Assembly: GCA_049698695.1 (NCBI GenBank) | Contig: JBAVYH010000024.1 | Coordinates: forward strand, 23,355-87,354 | DNA from: Bog-375 sp049698695 | GTDB taxonomy: Bacteria; Acidobacteriota; Terriglobia; Bryobacterales; Bryobacteraceae | Direction of reading: 5' to 3' | DNA length: 64,000 bases | Shown here: in pieces, positions 32,382 through 41,687 of the stretch | How positions within the stretch are numbered: the first letter of the stretch is position 1 | Layout: every line of letters begins with the position of its first letter | Made by a program: the position numbers and the translations under genes | The notes under the pieces: generated by a model | What the model saw: only the letters and a program-made list of their open reading frames with translations | The model's database searches: none | Told to the model about the DNA's origin: nothing

Positions 32382-32717
32382 GCTGCAAGTCCGGCGTCCC
32401 AATCGCCCTGAGCGTAGCCGAAGACAAGCGACCAAGGCGGCGGAGATCCGACGCAGGTTCTCGGCTATGCGGTCACCTTAGCATTCCCGAGCGTCTTGCT
32501 GCTTGCGCCGGTCCAGGCCGCCCGCAAGGCGTTGGGCGGCTGCCGCACCGCAAGATGCCCAGCACGTCATTGGCGGCAAATCACAAGGCGGCACCCAGGT
32601 TCCACGACCCGGTTCCACGACCCGAGGACCAAGCCCGCCTGCGGGATGTACACTAACTGAAAGCCGTGAGCAGGAATGGATGCTCCGGCAATTGTACTAC
32701 TCAGCACAGGAGGGGCA
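32382..32717. other. No gene recognised
   Basis: About 335 bp before the pirin gene. The only structure noticed is a tandem duplication of the 13-mer GGTTCCACGACCC at 32598-32623. No terminator or promoter could be supported. Confidence 0.4.
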
Positions 32718-33638
32718 ATGTCTCTTCGTCCAGTTAAGCGAATGATTAAAGCCAAGCCGACCATCGAGGGCGCGGGCGTGCATCTGCGCCGAGCGTTCGG
32801 TTTCGGCAATACCAGCGATTTCGACCCGTTTCTTCTTCTTGACGACTTCCGCAATGACGTTCCGGAGGATTACCTGGCGGGCTTCCCCTGGCACCCGCAT
32901 CGTGGGATCGAAACTATCACCTATGTCCTCGCCGGGACTGTCGAGCACGGCGACAGCATGGGGAACCACGGCGCGATCGGCCCCGGTGACATCCAATGGA
33001 TGACCGCAGGGCGCGGCATTATTCACCAGGAGATGCCCAAAGGCGACCAGACGGGCAAGATGCACGGATTCCAATTGTGGGCCAACTTGCCTGCGTCGCT
33101 GAAAATGACGGCGCCGCGCTATCAGGAAGTGAAGGCGGGCGACATCCCGGAGATCACGGATAACGACGGCACTCACGTTCGCTTGGTCTGCGGAAAATTT
33201 TGGGGCAAGACCGGTCCCGTGGATGGCATCGCCGCCGATCCGATTTACCTCGATGTGTCGGTGCCGCCGGGTCAGAACCGAACCCTGCCGGTCGAGACAA
33301 ATCACCACTCTTTCGCGTACGTTTTCGCAGGGGGCGGGAAATTCTGCAACGCGTCGGGCCCGCTGGAGGTACCGACCGAATCGGTCGGGTGGGCCGACAC
33401 TAAGCCTCCCGCCGAGGCGGAGAACCGCTCGCTGATTCTCTTTGACCGCGGCGACGAGGTCGAGGTGCACGCCGGGGAGGATGGGATCCGGTTTCTCCTC
33501 TGCTCGGGTCAGCCCCTGCAAGAGCCGGTGGCGTGGTACGGTCCGATCGTGATGAACACGCAGGAGCAGCTTCGCCAGGCATTCGAGGAGCTCGATAAGG
33601 GGACGTTCCTCAAGCCAAAGGCCGCGGGCCAGAAGTAA
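32718..33638 (+). CDS. Pirin-family protein
   Basis: This 306-residue bicupin starts MSLRPVKRMIKAKPTIEGAG and has the pirin hallmark PFLLLDDFRNDVPEDYLAGF with FPWHPHRGIETITYVLAGTV, MGNHGAIGPGDIQWMTAGRG and IIHQEMP; the histidines in HPHRG and the later H/E set form the metal site. The C-terminal cupin (FAYVFAGGGKF) is complete. Pirins act as metal-dependent quercetinases or regulators; the role here is open. AGGAGG lies 5 nt before the ATG at 32718; an upstream in-frame start at 32676 has none. Confidence 0.92.
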   Translation: MSLRPVKRMIKAKPTIEGAGVHLRRAFGFGNTSDFDPFLLLDDFRNDVPEDYLAGFPWHPHRGIETITYVLAGTVEHGDSMGNHGAIGPGDIQWMTAGRGIIHQEMPKGDQTGKMHGFQLWANLPASLKMTAPRYQEVKAGDIPEITDNDGTHVRLVCGKFWGKTGPVDGIAADPIYLDVSVPPGQNRTLPVETNHHSFAYVFAGGGKFCNASGPLEVPTESVGWADTKPPAEAENRSLILFDRGDEVEVHAGEDGIRFLLCSGQPLQEPVAWYGPIVMNTQEQLRQAFEELDKGTFLKPKAAGQK

Positions 33639-33771
33639 GCGAAGGCGCGGGCGGTGTGCCTGTTCCGGGTGGCGGCAAGGAGCGCCACGGGTCCGAGATG
33701 GCGACTACCCGCTCAGGTGGCGCACTCCGGGTCGCCGATGTCCGATTCGTGATCGATGCCTCCGCTTGCGC

Positions 33772-33895
33772 GGTGTAGGGATCGATCGCGACAACCAGCG
33801 CTTGACCCTCCGCACCCGCGCGAACGGCAACAAGATCATCCTGGTGCGCCAGGACACTCGCTTTCTCGACGACGGCATGCGCGTGAATCCCGGAA
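33772..33895 (+). pseudogene. Fragment of an exported DUF5666-like beta-barrel protein
   Basis: A forward frame reads GIDRDNQRLTLRTRANGNKI and ILVRQDTRFLDDGMRVN, a beta-strand pattern like one repeat of small OB-like exported proteins with lines such as LTLRTANG. There is no start, signal peptide or second repeat, and the frame dissolves after about 40 residues. It lies between the pirin and kinase genes. Tentative. Confidence 0.3.
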
Positions 33896-33919
33896 GGTGC
33901 TGCGGTTCGGGAGCGAAGG

Positions 33920-36478
33920 TCAATGCCGCCCCACCAGCTCCGTCAACCAGTTCTTCGCCCGCGGCTGCTCGAACCCCTCGAGCATCCAGATTTGAAAAGG
34001 CCACTTCGCGATCGTGGTGAGAGCGCGTTTCCCGTCAGGATGGATGCTGAACCCAGCCAGCGTGGCGGTAGAAGGCGACAGATCCACAGCCGACAGGAGC
34101 TTTTCCGCTCCGGTAGTCACGTTCACCTCGTAAAGCTGCCACTCCGGGCCGGTGCCCGCCGTATCGTGGAAAATGCCGTAAGCCTCGCTGCCATCCTTCG
34201 AGAAGCTATAGGCGAGAAATCGGCGGGAAGACAGCTTCCGCCTGGATTTGCCGTCGGGTGAGATCAGGTCGAGACTGTTTCCCCGACTGTACAGTATCCA
34301 GTCCGCCGTCGGTGACCATTGGGTCGCCCTTACGCCTTCGGCGTCAGCCAGGATCACGGGGCCGGCGCCAGGCAGAGCCTGGATCTTCGCCAACTTCGAT
34401 TGGCCTTCGTTCTGGCGGTGATATGAGATCCACTGCCCGTCCGGCGACCACGCGAGTCCGCGTATGCCGTCCGCCTGGTCCAGTAGTGTGGCATGGCCGC
34501 CGGACGCATTCGCCAGCATCAGCCTGTTGGTTTGGCCATTATCCACGAAGACGAACCGCGTCCCGTCCGGCGACCAGCGCGCCGCCCCCGGGTCATAGCT
34601 GGTCTCAGCCAGGCGCCGCGAGAACTCCCCACCGGAGGCCTCCTGGTCCATGATCTCTCCTTGTGCGGAGAACAAAAAATGCGTGCCCGACGGCGCCCAG
34701 TCCGGGGACATATTGGAGGCTCCGTTTTCGACCAGCGTGTGCACGGTGCCGTCGGCCAGCCCGACTTCGACGACGTTCCATTCGTAGTCTCCGACCGGAT
34801 AGGCGATCTTCGTGCCGTCCGGCGACACCGATGGGTCCTGTAGAGTGGCGCTCGAGGAATAGATAGTTTGCCGGCTGCCATCCGCGATAGCCAGCCGGAC
34901 CAACGAGGAGGTTTGGCTATTGCGGGCCACCAGTAGACTACGGCCGTCCGGGAACCAGCTCACGCCCACGACACCTGCTTCCTTTGTGCCCTCTCGTCCT
35001 GTGTAGAGCTTTCGGGCCTTGCCGGAGGGATAGGAAAAGAGCCAGACGGTGCCGTTGTCAAAAGCCAGATCGGAACCTCCGGGCGAGAAGCACATGCTTG
35101 TCGTGGGGGTGGTCGGTGCAAGTGGACCCGGCCAGAACTCCTTCGCCGGGCCCCCGGCAAGAGCAGCAAGCCACAGCTTGCCGTCGCGCGCAAACGCCAG
35201 CGTTTTGCCATCAGGGTGAATGGCGGCTGCATCGACGTCTTCCAGGACCGCCCGGCCGGCGCCCCCTGAGGCGGGAACAGTCCACAGGCTGTGATCTGAG
35301 ACGTAATAGATGGATTCGCCGTTGGGAGACCAGATCGGGTAAAGACAATCCTGAGTCGATCTGGTGAGCTGCGCTGCGTCTTGCGACCCGACACCGCGAG
35401 TGAAAACCTGTTGGACTCCATGAACTCTGGCCGAATAGGCGATGCTTTTTCCATCCGGCGACCACACCGGGAACCGCTCCTCCGTTTGTCCCGGTGCCAT
35501 CCGCGTGAAGTTGTACCGCGACAGGTCCGGACCGGACAGCGGCGTCAGGAGCAGCGTGAGAATGAATCCCGCGGCCAGACATGCGAGGGCTCCGGCGGAA
35601 ACCAGAAGGCGGGGCCTCCGTTTGCGAAGCGCGTCAGCGGTCGGGGCCGCCCCAACGGCGCTGGTGCTTTGCGCGAGCCGGTCGCGAATCTGTTTCAGCT
35701 CGCGATACAGGTCCCGCGTCGAATCGTAGCGGTCGGCAGGGTCTTTGGCGAGCAGGCGTTCCACCACCCAGCGCAGCGGTAGAGGTACGCTGGCGGGCAG
35801 CGGCTCGGCCTCGTCGCGGATGATGGCCGCCATGGTCTCTGCCGCGCTGGGGCGCTCGAAGGCCCGCCTGCCCGAGGCCATCTGGTACAACACCAAGCCG
35901 AATGAGAATTGGTCCGACTGGAAGGTGAGGTCCGGTTCCCCGCGCGCCTGTTCGGGCGACATGTAATTGACGGTGCCGACCGTCGTGCCGGGGTCGGTGA
36001 TGCTCATGGTCAGGGTGGCGGAATCCGCGGCGCACTGCGCCGACGCGGCCGATTTAGCCAGCCCAAAGTCGAGAATCTTCACCCGCCCCTCGCGCGTGAC
36101 CAGGATGTTGTCCGGCTTGAGATCGCGGTGCACGATTCCGGCCGCGTGGGCCGCTGCCATCCCTTCAGCCATCTGCACCGCCACATCGAGCAGTTTGCGA
36201 GCATTCTCTACCGGCCCGAGCGGCGAGCCCTCGATGAGTTCCATCACCAGGTAGTTCGGCCCGACATCGTAGAGCTGGCAGATGTTGGGATGATTCAGCG
36301 CACCCGCGGCGCGCGCCTCGCGCTCGAACCGTTCCGAAAATCTCGCCGGCGAGACTTTGATGGCGACCTGGCGGCCGAGACGCGTATCGCGGGCCTTGTA
36401 AATCTCCCCCATGCCGCCCGCCCCGATGGGCGCAAGAACCTCATAGGGCCCCAGCCGAGTTCCGGGAGTTACGGGCAT
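33920..36478 (-). CDS. Membrane Ser/Thr protein kinase with TolB/WD40-like propeller
   Basis: This 852-residue protein begins with a complete Hanks kinase (about 12-268): GAGGMG (19-24), K41, HRDLKPDN (117-124), DFG (137-139), the activation-loop GTVNYMSPEQARGE. One membrane segment follows near 290-312 (LLVSAGALACLAAGFILTLL). The rest is a six- to eight-bladed TolB/PD40 propeller with repeats such as FPVWSPDGKSIAYSARVHG, YPIWSPNGESIYYVSD, WSPDGTRFVFVD and WSPDGQWISYHRQNEGQSK. The propeller should be periplasmic and may sense a ligand. This kinase form is very frequent in Acidobacteriota. No operon partner is obvious. Confidence 0.93.
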   Translation of the reverse strand: MPVTPGTRLGPYEVLAPIGAGGMGEIYKARDTRLGRQVAIKVSPARFSERFEREARAAGALNHPNICQLYDVGPNYLVMELIEGSPLGPVENARKLLDVAVQMAEGMAAAHAAGIVHRDLKPDNILVTREGRVKILDFGLAKSAASAQCAADSATLTMSITDPGTTVGTVNYMSPEQARGEPDLTFQSDQFSFGLVLYQMASGRRAFERPSAAETMAAIIRDEAEPLPASVPLPLRWVVERLLAKDPADRYDSTRDLYRELKQIRDRLAQSTSAVGAAPTADALRKRRPRLLVSAGALACLAAGFILTLLLTPLSGPDLSRYNFTRMAPGQTEERFPVWSPDGKSIAYSARVHGVQQVFTRGVGSQDAAQLTRSTQDCLYPIWSPNGESIYYVSDHSLWTVPASGGAGRAVLEDVDAAAIHPDGKTLAFARDGKLWLAALAGGPAKEFWPGPLAPTTPTTSMCFSPGGSDLAFDNGTVWLFSYPSGKARKLYTGREGTKEAGVVGVSWFPDGRSLLVARNSQTSSLVRLAIADGSRQTIYSSSATLQDPSVSPDGTKIAYPVGDYEWNVVEVGLADGTVHTLVENGASNMSPDWAPSGTHFLFSAQGEIMDQEASGGEFSRRLAETSYDPGAARWSPDGTRFVFVDNGQTNRLMLANASGGHATLLDQADGIRGLAWSPDGQWISYHRQNEGQSKLAKIQALPGAGPVILADAEGVRATQWSPTADWILYSRGNSLDLISPDGKSRRKLSSRRFLAYSFSKDGSEAYGIFHDTAGTGPEWQLYEVNVTTGAEKLLSAVDLSPSTATLAGFSIHPDGKRALTTIAKWPFQIWMLEGFEQPRAKNWLTELVGRH

Positions 36479-36554
36479 GGCGCTGAACGATTGTACCCTG
36501 CGGGAGCGATGATGCGCCTACCGGGCCCTAACGCCCGTCGCTGGCATGCGCGGG

Positions 36555-36815
36555 TTAACCGGCAGATCTTCCCTTGGCGTCGCGGCGTCGAGGGCGCTTG
36601 CGTTTCAGATGTGCATTGAGGTGGCCGAGCGACGCGAACTGGCCGGCATAGACGGCGGTGCGCGACGGACTGGGTTTGCGGCGCGGATCGAAATCGCGGC
36701 GGCGAAAAAGGTCGCAAGACGCGATCACAGCCGCGCCCATCGGGCGGTATTCATAAGTGCCCTGCGCCCAAGCCACCTCGCTATCGAGCCAGAGATAGAA
36801 GCCCATCGGCTTCAT
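36555..36815 (-). CDS. Small basic hypothetical protein
   Basis: This 86-residue frame reads MKPMGFYLWLDSEVAWAQGT and YEYRPMGAAVIASCDLFRRR, then VYAGQFASLGHLNAHLKRKR and a basic tail. GGGGG lies about 5 nt before the ATG. The two halves, with a YAGQFASLGHLNAHL motif, look protein-like, and I have a faint memory of similar acidobacterial hypotheticals, but no function can be proposed. It lies between the propeller kinase and the YkgJ-type gene on the same strand. Confidence 0.45.
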   Translation of the reverse strand: MKPMGFYLWLDSEVAWAQGTYEYRPMGAAVIASCDLFRRRDFDPRRKPSPSRTAVYAGQFASLGHLNAHLKRKRPRRRDAKGRSAG

Positions 36816-36915
36816 GTTACCCCCGATGCTGTTCCCTCAAACGGTGGCCAGGAAAGCCGAGACGAATCTATGCTTAGCAGGCTCGACAGCCAGGCTCGAC
36901 AGCCTGCGCCACGAC

Positions 36916-37431
36916 TTATCGCGGGAACCGCAGTTCGTCCTTGAAGGCCTCCAGGCAGTTGTAGACGATGGGACAGACCGAGGCGCGGTCCACGAATTGC
37001 CACATGCGGCTGGCAATGGAGCCGTTGCCGCGAACCAGGTGCGGGTAGCGCTGGCAGATGGCCGGGCGCGAATCGTACACCGAGCAGAGATTGCCTTCCA
37101 GAAATACGCAACCGGCGCTTTCGCTGAATTTGAGGACGCGGGTCATCATCCCCTCGTCGCTCTCGACCATCGTGTAATCGGCGAGGAACTGCTCGCGCGT
37201 GATGCGCAGATGCCGCGCCAGCCTTTCGATGTCGCGCTCGGTGACTTCGGTGGTCGAAGTCTTGCAGCAGTTGGCGCACTGGGTGCAATCGATCTGCTCC
37301 TGAATGCCTTCGGCGATGCGCCGCAGGATGCGGTCGGAATGGTTGCGCGACTTCATGAAGCTGCGAAACTTGAGGTTTTCGTCGCGCTTCTTTTCGCCCA
37401 ATTGCTGGATCTGCACTAGGTCCGTGATCAT
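36916..37431 (-). CDS. YkgJ-family Cys-cluster protein
   Basis: This 171-residue protein has the CxxCxxCC cluster QIDCTQCANCCKTS and later GNLCSVYDSRPAICQRYPHL, the pattern of YkgJ/UPF0153 proteins thought to bind zinc or an Fe-S cluster. In between are DIERLARHLRITREQFLADY and ESAGCVFLEGN. The function of the family is not established. It is apparently monocistronic, between the small hypothetical gene and the second ADOP permease. Confidence 0.87.
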   Translation of the reverse strand: MITDLVQIQQLGEKKRDENLKFRSFMKSRNHSDRILRRIAEGIQEQIDCTQCANCCKTSTTEVTERDIERLARHLRITREQFLADYTMVESDEGMMTRVLKFSESAGCVFLEGNLCSVYDSRPAICQRYPHLVRGNGSIASRMWQFVDRASVCPIVYNCLEAFKDELRFPR

Positions 37432-37484
37432 GGCAGGCCTCGCTCAATAGAGACGATTGTGCCACAGACTGCGTGCCGGCCGGA

Positions 37485-39953
37485 TCAATCCGCGCGCAGC
37501 GCATCGACCGGGTCGACAGACGTGGCGCGGCGGGAGGGCAGATAGCTGGCCAGTGCGGCGGCACCGAACAACGCGACGGCAACCGCGGCATAAGTGAGCG
37601 GGTCGAGCGGGCGGACGTCGAATAAGAGCGACGCCATCCAATGAGTGAACGCGATGGCGGCGGCGAGGCCGCAGACCACGCCGATCGCGGCCAGCGCCAG
37701 GCCGTTGCGGACGAACATCCGCCGCAGTTGGGGCTCGCGCGCGCCCAGCGCCATGCGGATGCCGATTTCGCGCGTGCGCTGCGACACCGAATAGGAAGTC
37801 ACGCCGTAGATCCCCACCAGGCCGAGCAGCAACGCCATGCCGCCCGCAATAGCCAGCATTACCAGCGCGAACGAGGTGCGCGCCATGGATTTCCGGTAGA
37901 TGTCGTCGAGCGTGCGCACATTGGCCACCGGCAGGTTCGCATTGGCGGACCAGACGGCCTGGCGAATCTCGTTGAGAAAACCGGACGAGCCTGTGCGGCT
38001 GCTGCGGATGGCGAAGGCCACTTCACGCCTGACGAATGTGTCGTTGCCCCAGAAGTGGTCCATCATCACGGGCCAATACACCGTTGTGGGCGCGGGTTTT
38101 TGGGCGCCATCGTCTCGCTCATTACCGGCCACGCCGATGATCTCACGCCACCGGCCGTCCAGGCTCTCGCGGATACGCTTGCCGAGCGCTGACTGCGGTT
38201 CGTGCCACCATTCGCGCGCGAAGTTTTCGGTGACGATGGCGACGGGGGCTTTATTGTAAACGTCAGTCCAGGTGAAGTCGCGGCCCGCTAATAGAGGGTT
38301 ACCGACGGTGTGCAGGAAGCCAGGCGAGGCGAACTTGTACCGGCGAATGGGCGGGAGCCGGCCCTCGGCAAAATGCCGGTCTTCGGCGAGGATCGGATCG
38401 AAGCTGCCGTTTCCATCCATGGTGATGGTGCTTGCAAAGCCAGCGGCGGATACGCCCGGAATCGCGGCCATCCTGCGCAAGATATCTTCTTCCGTGCGGA
38501 CCATGGCAACATCATCCTTGACCAACGCCGAAGGAATGAAGATCCGTAGCGTCTCGACTTGCTCGGGGTGAATAAACCCAGGCTCGACGTGGCGCAGGGC
38601 CTGGAAGGTGCGGATCATGAGACCGGAACAGACAAGCAGCACCAGGGCCAGCGCCACCTGCGCAACTACCAGCGCGTTGCGCGCGCGATGCCGCTCGCGG
38701 CTGGCGCCGAGCGTTCGGCCGCCCTGCCGCAATGCGTTCATCGTGTTGGGCCCGGCGTATTTGAGCACCGGGATCAAGCCAAATAGCGCGCCGGAGAAAA
38801 GCGACGCCACGAGGGTGAAGACGAGCACCCAGGGATCGATCGCAATTTCCTCCAGGCGCGGCAGGCCGGCCGGGCCCATCGCCACCAGCAAACGCAGCGC
38901 GCCATAGGCGAGGCCCAATCCGAGGACACCGCCGGCCACCCCGAGAGCCAGGCTTTCGAACAGGATTTCGCCGGCGATTTGCCGCCGGCCCGCACCCAGC
39001 GCGGTGCGAATCGCCAACTCGTGCTGGCGGCCCTCGGCTCTCACCAGCAGCAGGTTGGCCACGTTGGCGCAGGCGATCGCAAGCACCATACCGATGGTTC
39101 CCATCAGCACCCATAGCACGCTTCCTACGTCGCCAACTACGTCCTGCTTCAGCGGCCGGATGGCCGGCGCAATGCGCGCGTTTTCAAAAACCTTCGGGCT
39201 GTAGCCGGGAGGGGCCGGAAACGTCTCATTGACGATTGGCAGCAGGCGCGCCACATCTGAGTTGGCCTGCGCCACGGTTACGCCAGGCCTAAGGCGCGCC
39301 ACGGCCGAATAGCTGAAGTTGCCGAGTTGCAGCTTGCCGCGGTCGAACTGAAACGGCAGCACAAGCTCCGCACGCAGGTCGAGAAAGCGGAAGCTAGCGG
39401 GCAACACGCCGATCACCTCGCGAAACTTGCCGTCGATTTCCATCCGGCGGCCGATAACGCCACGGTCGCCGCCGAACTTATGTTGCCAGTAACCGTAGCT
39501 CAGAATGACGGTTTCCGGGCTGCCCGGCGAATCGTCGTGCCGAGAGAACCAGCGGCCCAGTATCGGCTGCACCCCCAACGCCGGCAATACGGCATCGGTA
39601 AAACTCAGGCTCCGGACGCGTTCCGGCTCGGCCAGTCCGGTGACGTTGGCGGTATCGCTGTCCCACAGCCCTATATCCTGAAACACGCGGTTCTGCTCGC
39701 GGTAGACGAAGTACATAGACGGAGACGCGAGCAAGTCCTTGATATTCACGCCGGGGGCTGTGTGCCGCACGCTGACCAGCTCTTCGGGTTTCTGGAAAGG
39801 CAGTGGTTTCAGGAGCACCCCTTCGATGACGCTAAACACCGCGGTGTTGGCGCCGATGCTGATCGCCAGAGTTGCCAGCGTGATGGCGGTGAATAGCGGC
39901 GCGCGGAACAGCCGGCGCATGATATGTTTAACGCGGTTGGAGACGGATCGCAT
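37485..39953 (-). CDS. ADOP-type ABC transporter permease, short N-terminus
   Basis: This 822-residue MacB/FtsX-type permease starts MRSVSNRVKHIMRRLFRAPL and has FTAITLATLAISIGANTAVF, a periplasmic domain with ILSYGYWQHKFGGDRGVIGR, the central helices with ELAIRTALGAGRRQIAGEIL, the second periplasmic domain and the final unit EIGIRMALGAREPQLRRMFV, ending LPSRRATSVDPVDALRAD. It lacks most of the N-terminal helix domain seen in the other ADOP protein here and has no PadR gene next to it. AGGAGG lies 7 nt before the ATG at 39953; the frame is open to 39998. Cargo unknown. Confidence 0.92.
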   Translation of the reverse strand: MRSVSNRVKHIMRRLFRAPLFTAITLATLAISIGANTAVFSVIEGVLLKPLPFQKPEELVSVRHTAPGVNIKDLLASPSMYFVYREQNRVFQDIGLWDSDTANVTGLAEPERVRSLSFTDAVLPALGVQPILGRWFSRHDDSPGSPETVILSYGYWQHKFGGDRGVIGRRMEIDGKFREVIGVLPASFRFLDLRAELVLPFQFDRGKLQLGNFSYSAVARLRPGVTVAQANSDVARLLPIVNETFPAPPGYSPKVFENARIAPAIRPLKQDVVGDVGSVLWVLMGTIGMVLAIACANVANLLLVRAEGRQHELAIRTALGAGRRQIAGEILFESLALGVAGGVLGLGLAYGALRLLVAMGPAGLPRLEEIAIDPWVLVFTLVASLFSGALFGLIPVLKYAGPNTMNALRQGGRTLGASRERHRARNALVVAQVALALVLLVCSGLMIRTFQALRHVEPGFIHPEQVETLRIFIPSALVKDDVAMVRTEEDILRRMAAIPGVSAAGFASTITMDGNGSFDPILAEDRHFAEGRLPPIRRYKFASPGFLHTVGNPLLAGRDFTWTDVYNKAPVAIVTENFAREWWHEPQSALGKRIRESLDGRWREIIGVAGNERDDGAQKPAPTTVYWPVMMDHFWGNDTFVRREVAFAIRSSRTGSSGFLNEIRQAVWSANANLPVANVRTLDDIYRKSMARTSFALVMLAIAGGMALLLGLVGIYGVTSYSVSQRTREIGIRMALGAREPQLRRMFVRNGLALAAIGVVCGLAAAIAFTHWMASLLFDVRPLDPLTYAAVAVALFGAAALASYLPSRRATSVDPVDALRAD

Positions 39954-40094
39954 CCAATGGCCTCCTGGTACTAGATAGAATACGCTCGACAGCCGCAAAA
40001 GTTTGCACTTTTTCGGGGGATCCCGGCGCCGTTGGGAGAAGCTTCCGGCCCAGGTCGAGTCGCGAGCGCGACGGCATTTCCAATTTGCCGACCC

Positions 40095-41669
40095 CTACCG
40101 TCGCCTGAGCCGGCGGACCAGCGCCGCGCACTCTTCCACGCGCAACAGCCAGGCTGCGCCGAGATAAACGATGCCGTAAGTCGCGATCACCGCCAGTCCG
40201 AAGACGAGCGGATGATGGCGGCCGAGCGCGATCTTAACTCCCCATGCTGCCGCGGCGGCAACGGCGGCGGCGAACCAGAGCCGCGCGACGAGCGATCCCG
40301 GCAGTCCTGTGCGGCCGATGCGGGCGTTGAGGGTGCGCCGTAGCAGCGTGAATTCCACCCATCCCGCCACGCCGGCCGATGCGGTGAGCCCGGCCACGCC
40401 CCACTTCGGATCGATGCCGATCCAGTGAGGCAGCGGAATGGCGCACACATACCCCAACCCGGTGGTGAGGATCACCCGCACCACGGCAAAGCGGAGCGGC
40501 GTGCGCGTATCGCGCAGCGCGTAGTATGCGGAGGAGTAGAGCCGCCCCAAGGTCTGCGCCAGCAGCCCCACTGCCGAGCCTGCCAGTATGGCCCATACGT
40601 AGCGCGAATCGGCGGCGGTGAAGCGGCCGGTTTGAAACAGCACCGCGGTGATGACCCCGCCCAGCGCCAGAAATGCCATGGCGGAGGGCACGATGAAGAA
40701 GGCGATTTGGCGAAGCCCCGAATCGAGGCGCCGGCGCAGGTGCGCAGCCACCTCGCTTGCGGCGCCCAGCGCGCTCGACATGGCGGGCAGCTCCGCCGCC
40801 GATACCGACATGCCGAACAAACTCACCGGCAGCAGGTAAAGCATCTGCGCGTTCGTGAGACCGGCCACCGCGCCCTGGCCCAACAGGCTGGCCAGCAGCG
40901 AATCCACGTACCCGCTGATCTGCACCACGCCGCGGCTGACGAACACCGGACCGAAGTTGCGTATCACTTCCCGCACTTGGGGCGCGCGGGTATCGAGGCT
41001 GGCACGCAGCTTGTGCGCCAGGCGCAGCACCACAGGAAGCTGCACGCCGAATTGAAGCGCGCTGCCCGCTACCGATCCCCAGGCCAAAGTGACCGCGAGA
41101 ACGGCTTGCGGCTGGCGGCGGAACAGCACCAGGGTGGCGATCATCGCCAGGTTCCACACCACCGGCGCGGTATAGGAGAGAAAAAACTTGCGATGGCTGT
41201 TGAGAATACCCAGGCACCACGCCGAAAGCACCAGCAGGCCCGCGCCGGGAAACAGAACGCGCACAATGCGGATGGTGAGCTCGCGTTTGGCTCCATGGAA
41301 GCCGGGGGCGATGGCATCGATCAGCCAGGGCGTCGCCAGCACTCCAGCCAGTACCAGCGCCGAAGCAGCCAGCGCCAGAATGGAACCGACTGCGCCGGCC
41401 ACCCGGCCGGCCTCCTCTTCGTCGCCTTCGGCCAGGAGGCGGGCGTACACCGGAATGAACGAAGCCGAAAGCACCCCTTCGCCGAACAGGTTCTGCAGAA
41501 AATTCGGAATGCGAAAGGCCGCGTTGAAGGCGTCCGCCGCGTCCGAAAGGCCGAAGTAATGGGAGAAGACGCGCTGCCGCACCAGGCCGATCAGGCGGCT
41601 GAGCAGAATGCCGGTGCCGACCAGCGAGGCATGGCGCGCGGTGGATTGGGAATGGCTGGATTCGGGCAT
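40095..41669 (-). CDS. murJ: Lipid II flippase MurJ (MviN)
   Basis: This 524-residue protein of about 14 membrane helices starts ASLVGTGILLSRLIGLVRQR and has the family motif ADAFNAAFRIPNFLQNLFGE with LSASFIPVYARLL, then KFFLSYTAPVVWNLAMIATL and later LYSSAYYALRDTRTPLRFAV. It moves lipid II across the inner membrane for peptidoglycan synthesis. The length is normal. It is the last gene of a leftward run behind a decarboxylating dehydrogenase (18 bp gap) and an MscS channel. Confidence 0.93.
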   Translation of the reverse strand: MPESSHSQSTARHASLVGTGILLSRLIGLVRQRVFSHYFGLSDAADAFNAAFRIPNFLQNLFGEGVLSASFIPVYARLLAEGDEEEAGRVAGAVGSILALAASALVLAGVLATPWLIDAIAPGFHGAKRELTIRIVRVLFPGAGLLVLSAWCLGILNSHRKFFLSYTAPVVWNLAMIATLVLFRRQPQAVLAVTLAWGSVAGSALQFGVQLPVVLRLAHKLRASLDTRAPQVREVIRNFGPVFVSRGVVQISGYVDSLLASLLGQGAVAGLTNAQMLYLLPVSLFGMSVSAAELPAMSSALGAASEVAAHLRRRLDSGLRQIAFFIVPSAMAFLALGGVITAVLFQTGRFTAADSRYVWAILAGSAVGLLAQTLGRLYSSAYYALRDTRTPLRFAVVRVILTTGLGYVCAIPLPHWIGIDPKWGVAGLTASAGVAGWVEFTLLRRTLNARIGRTGLPGSLVARLWFAAAVAAAAAWGVKIALGRHHPLVFGLAVIATYGIVYLGAAWLLRVEECAALVRRLRRR

Positions 41670-41687
41670 GCGTCTCGCGCCGCGGGC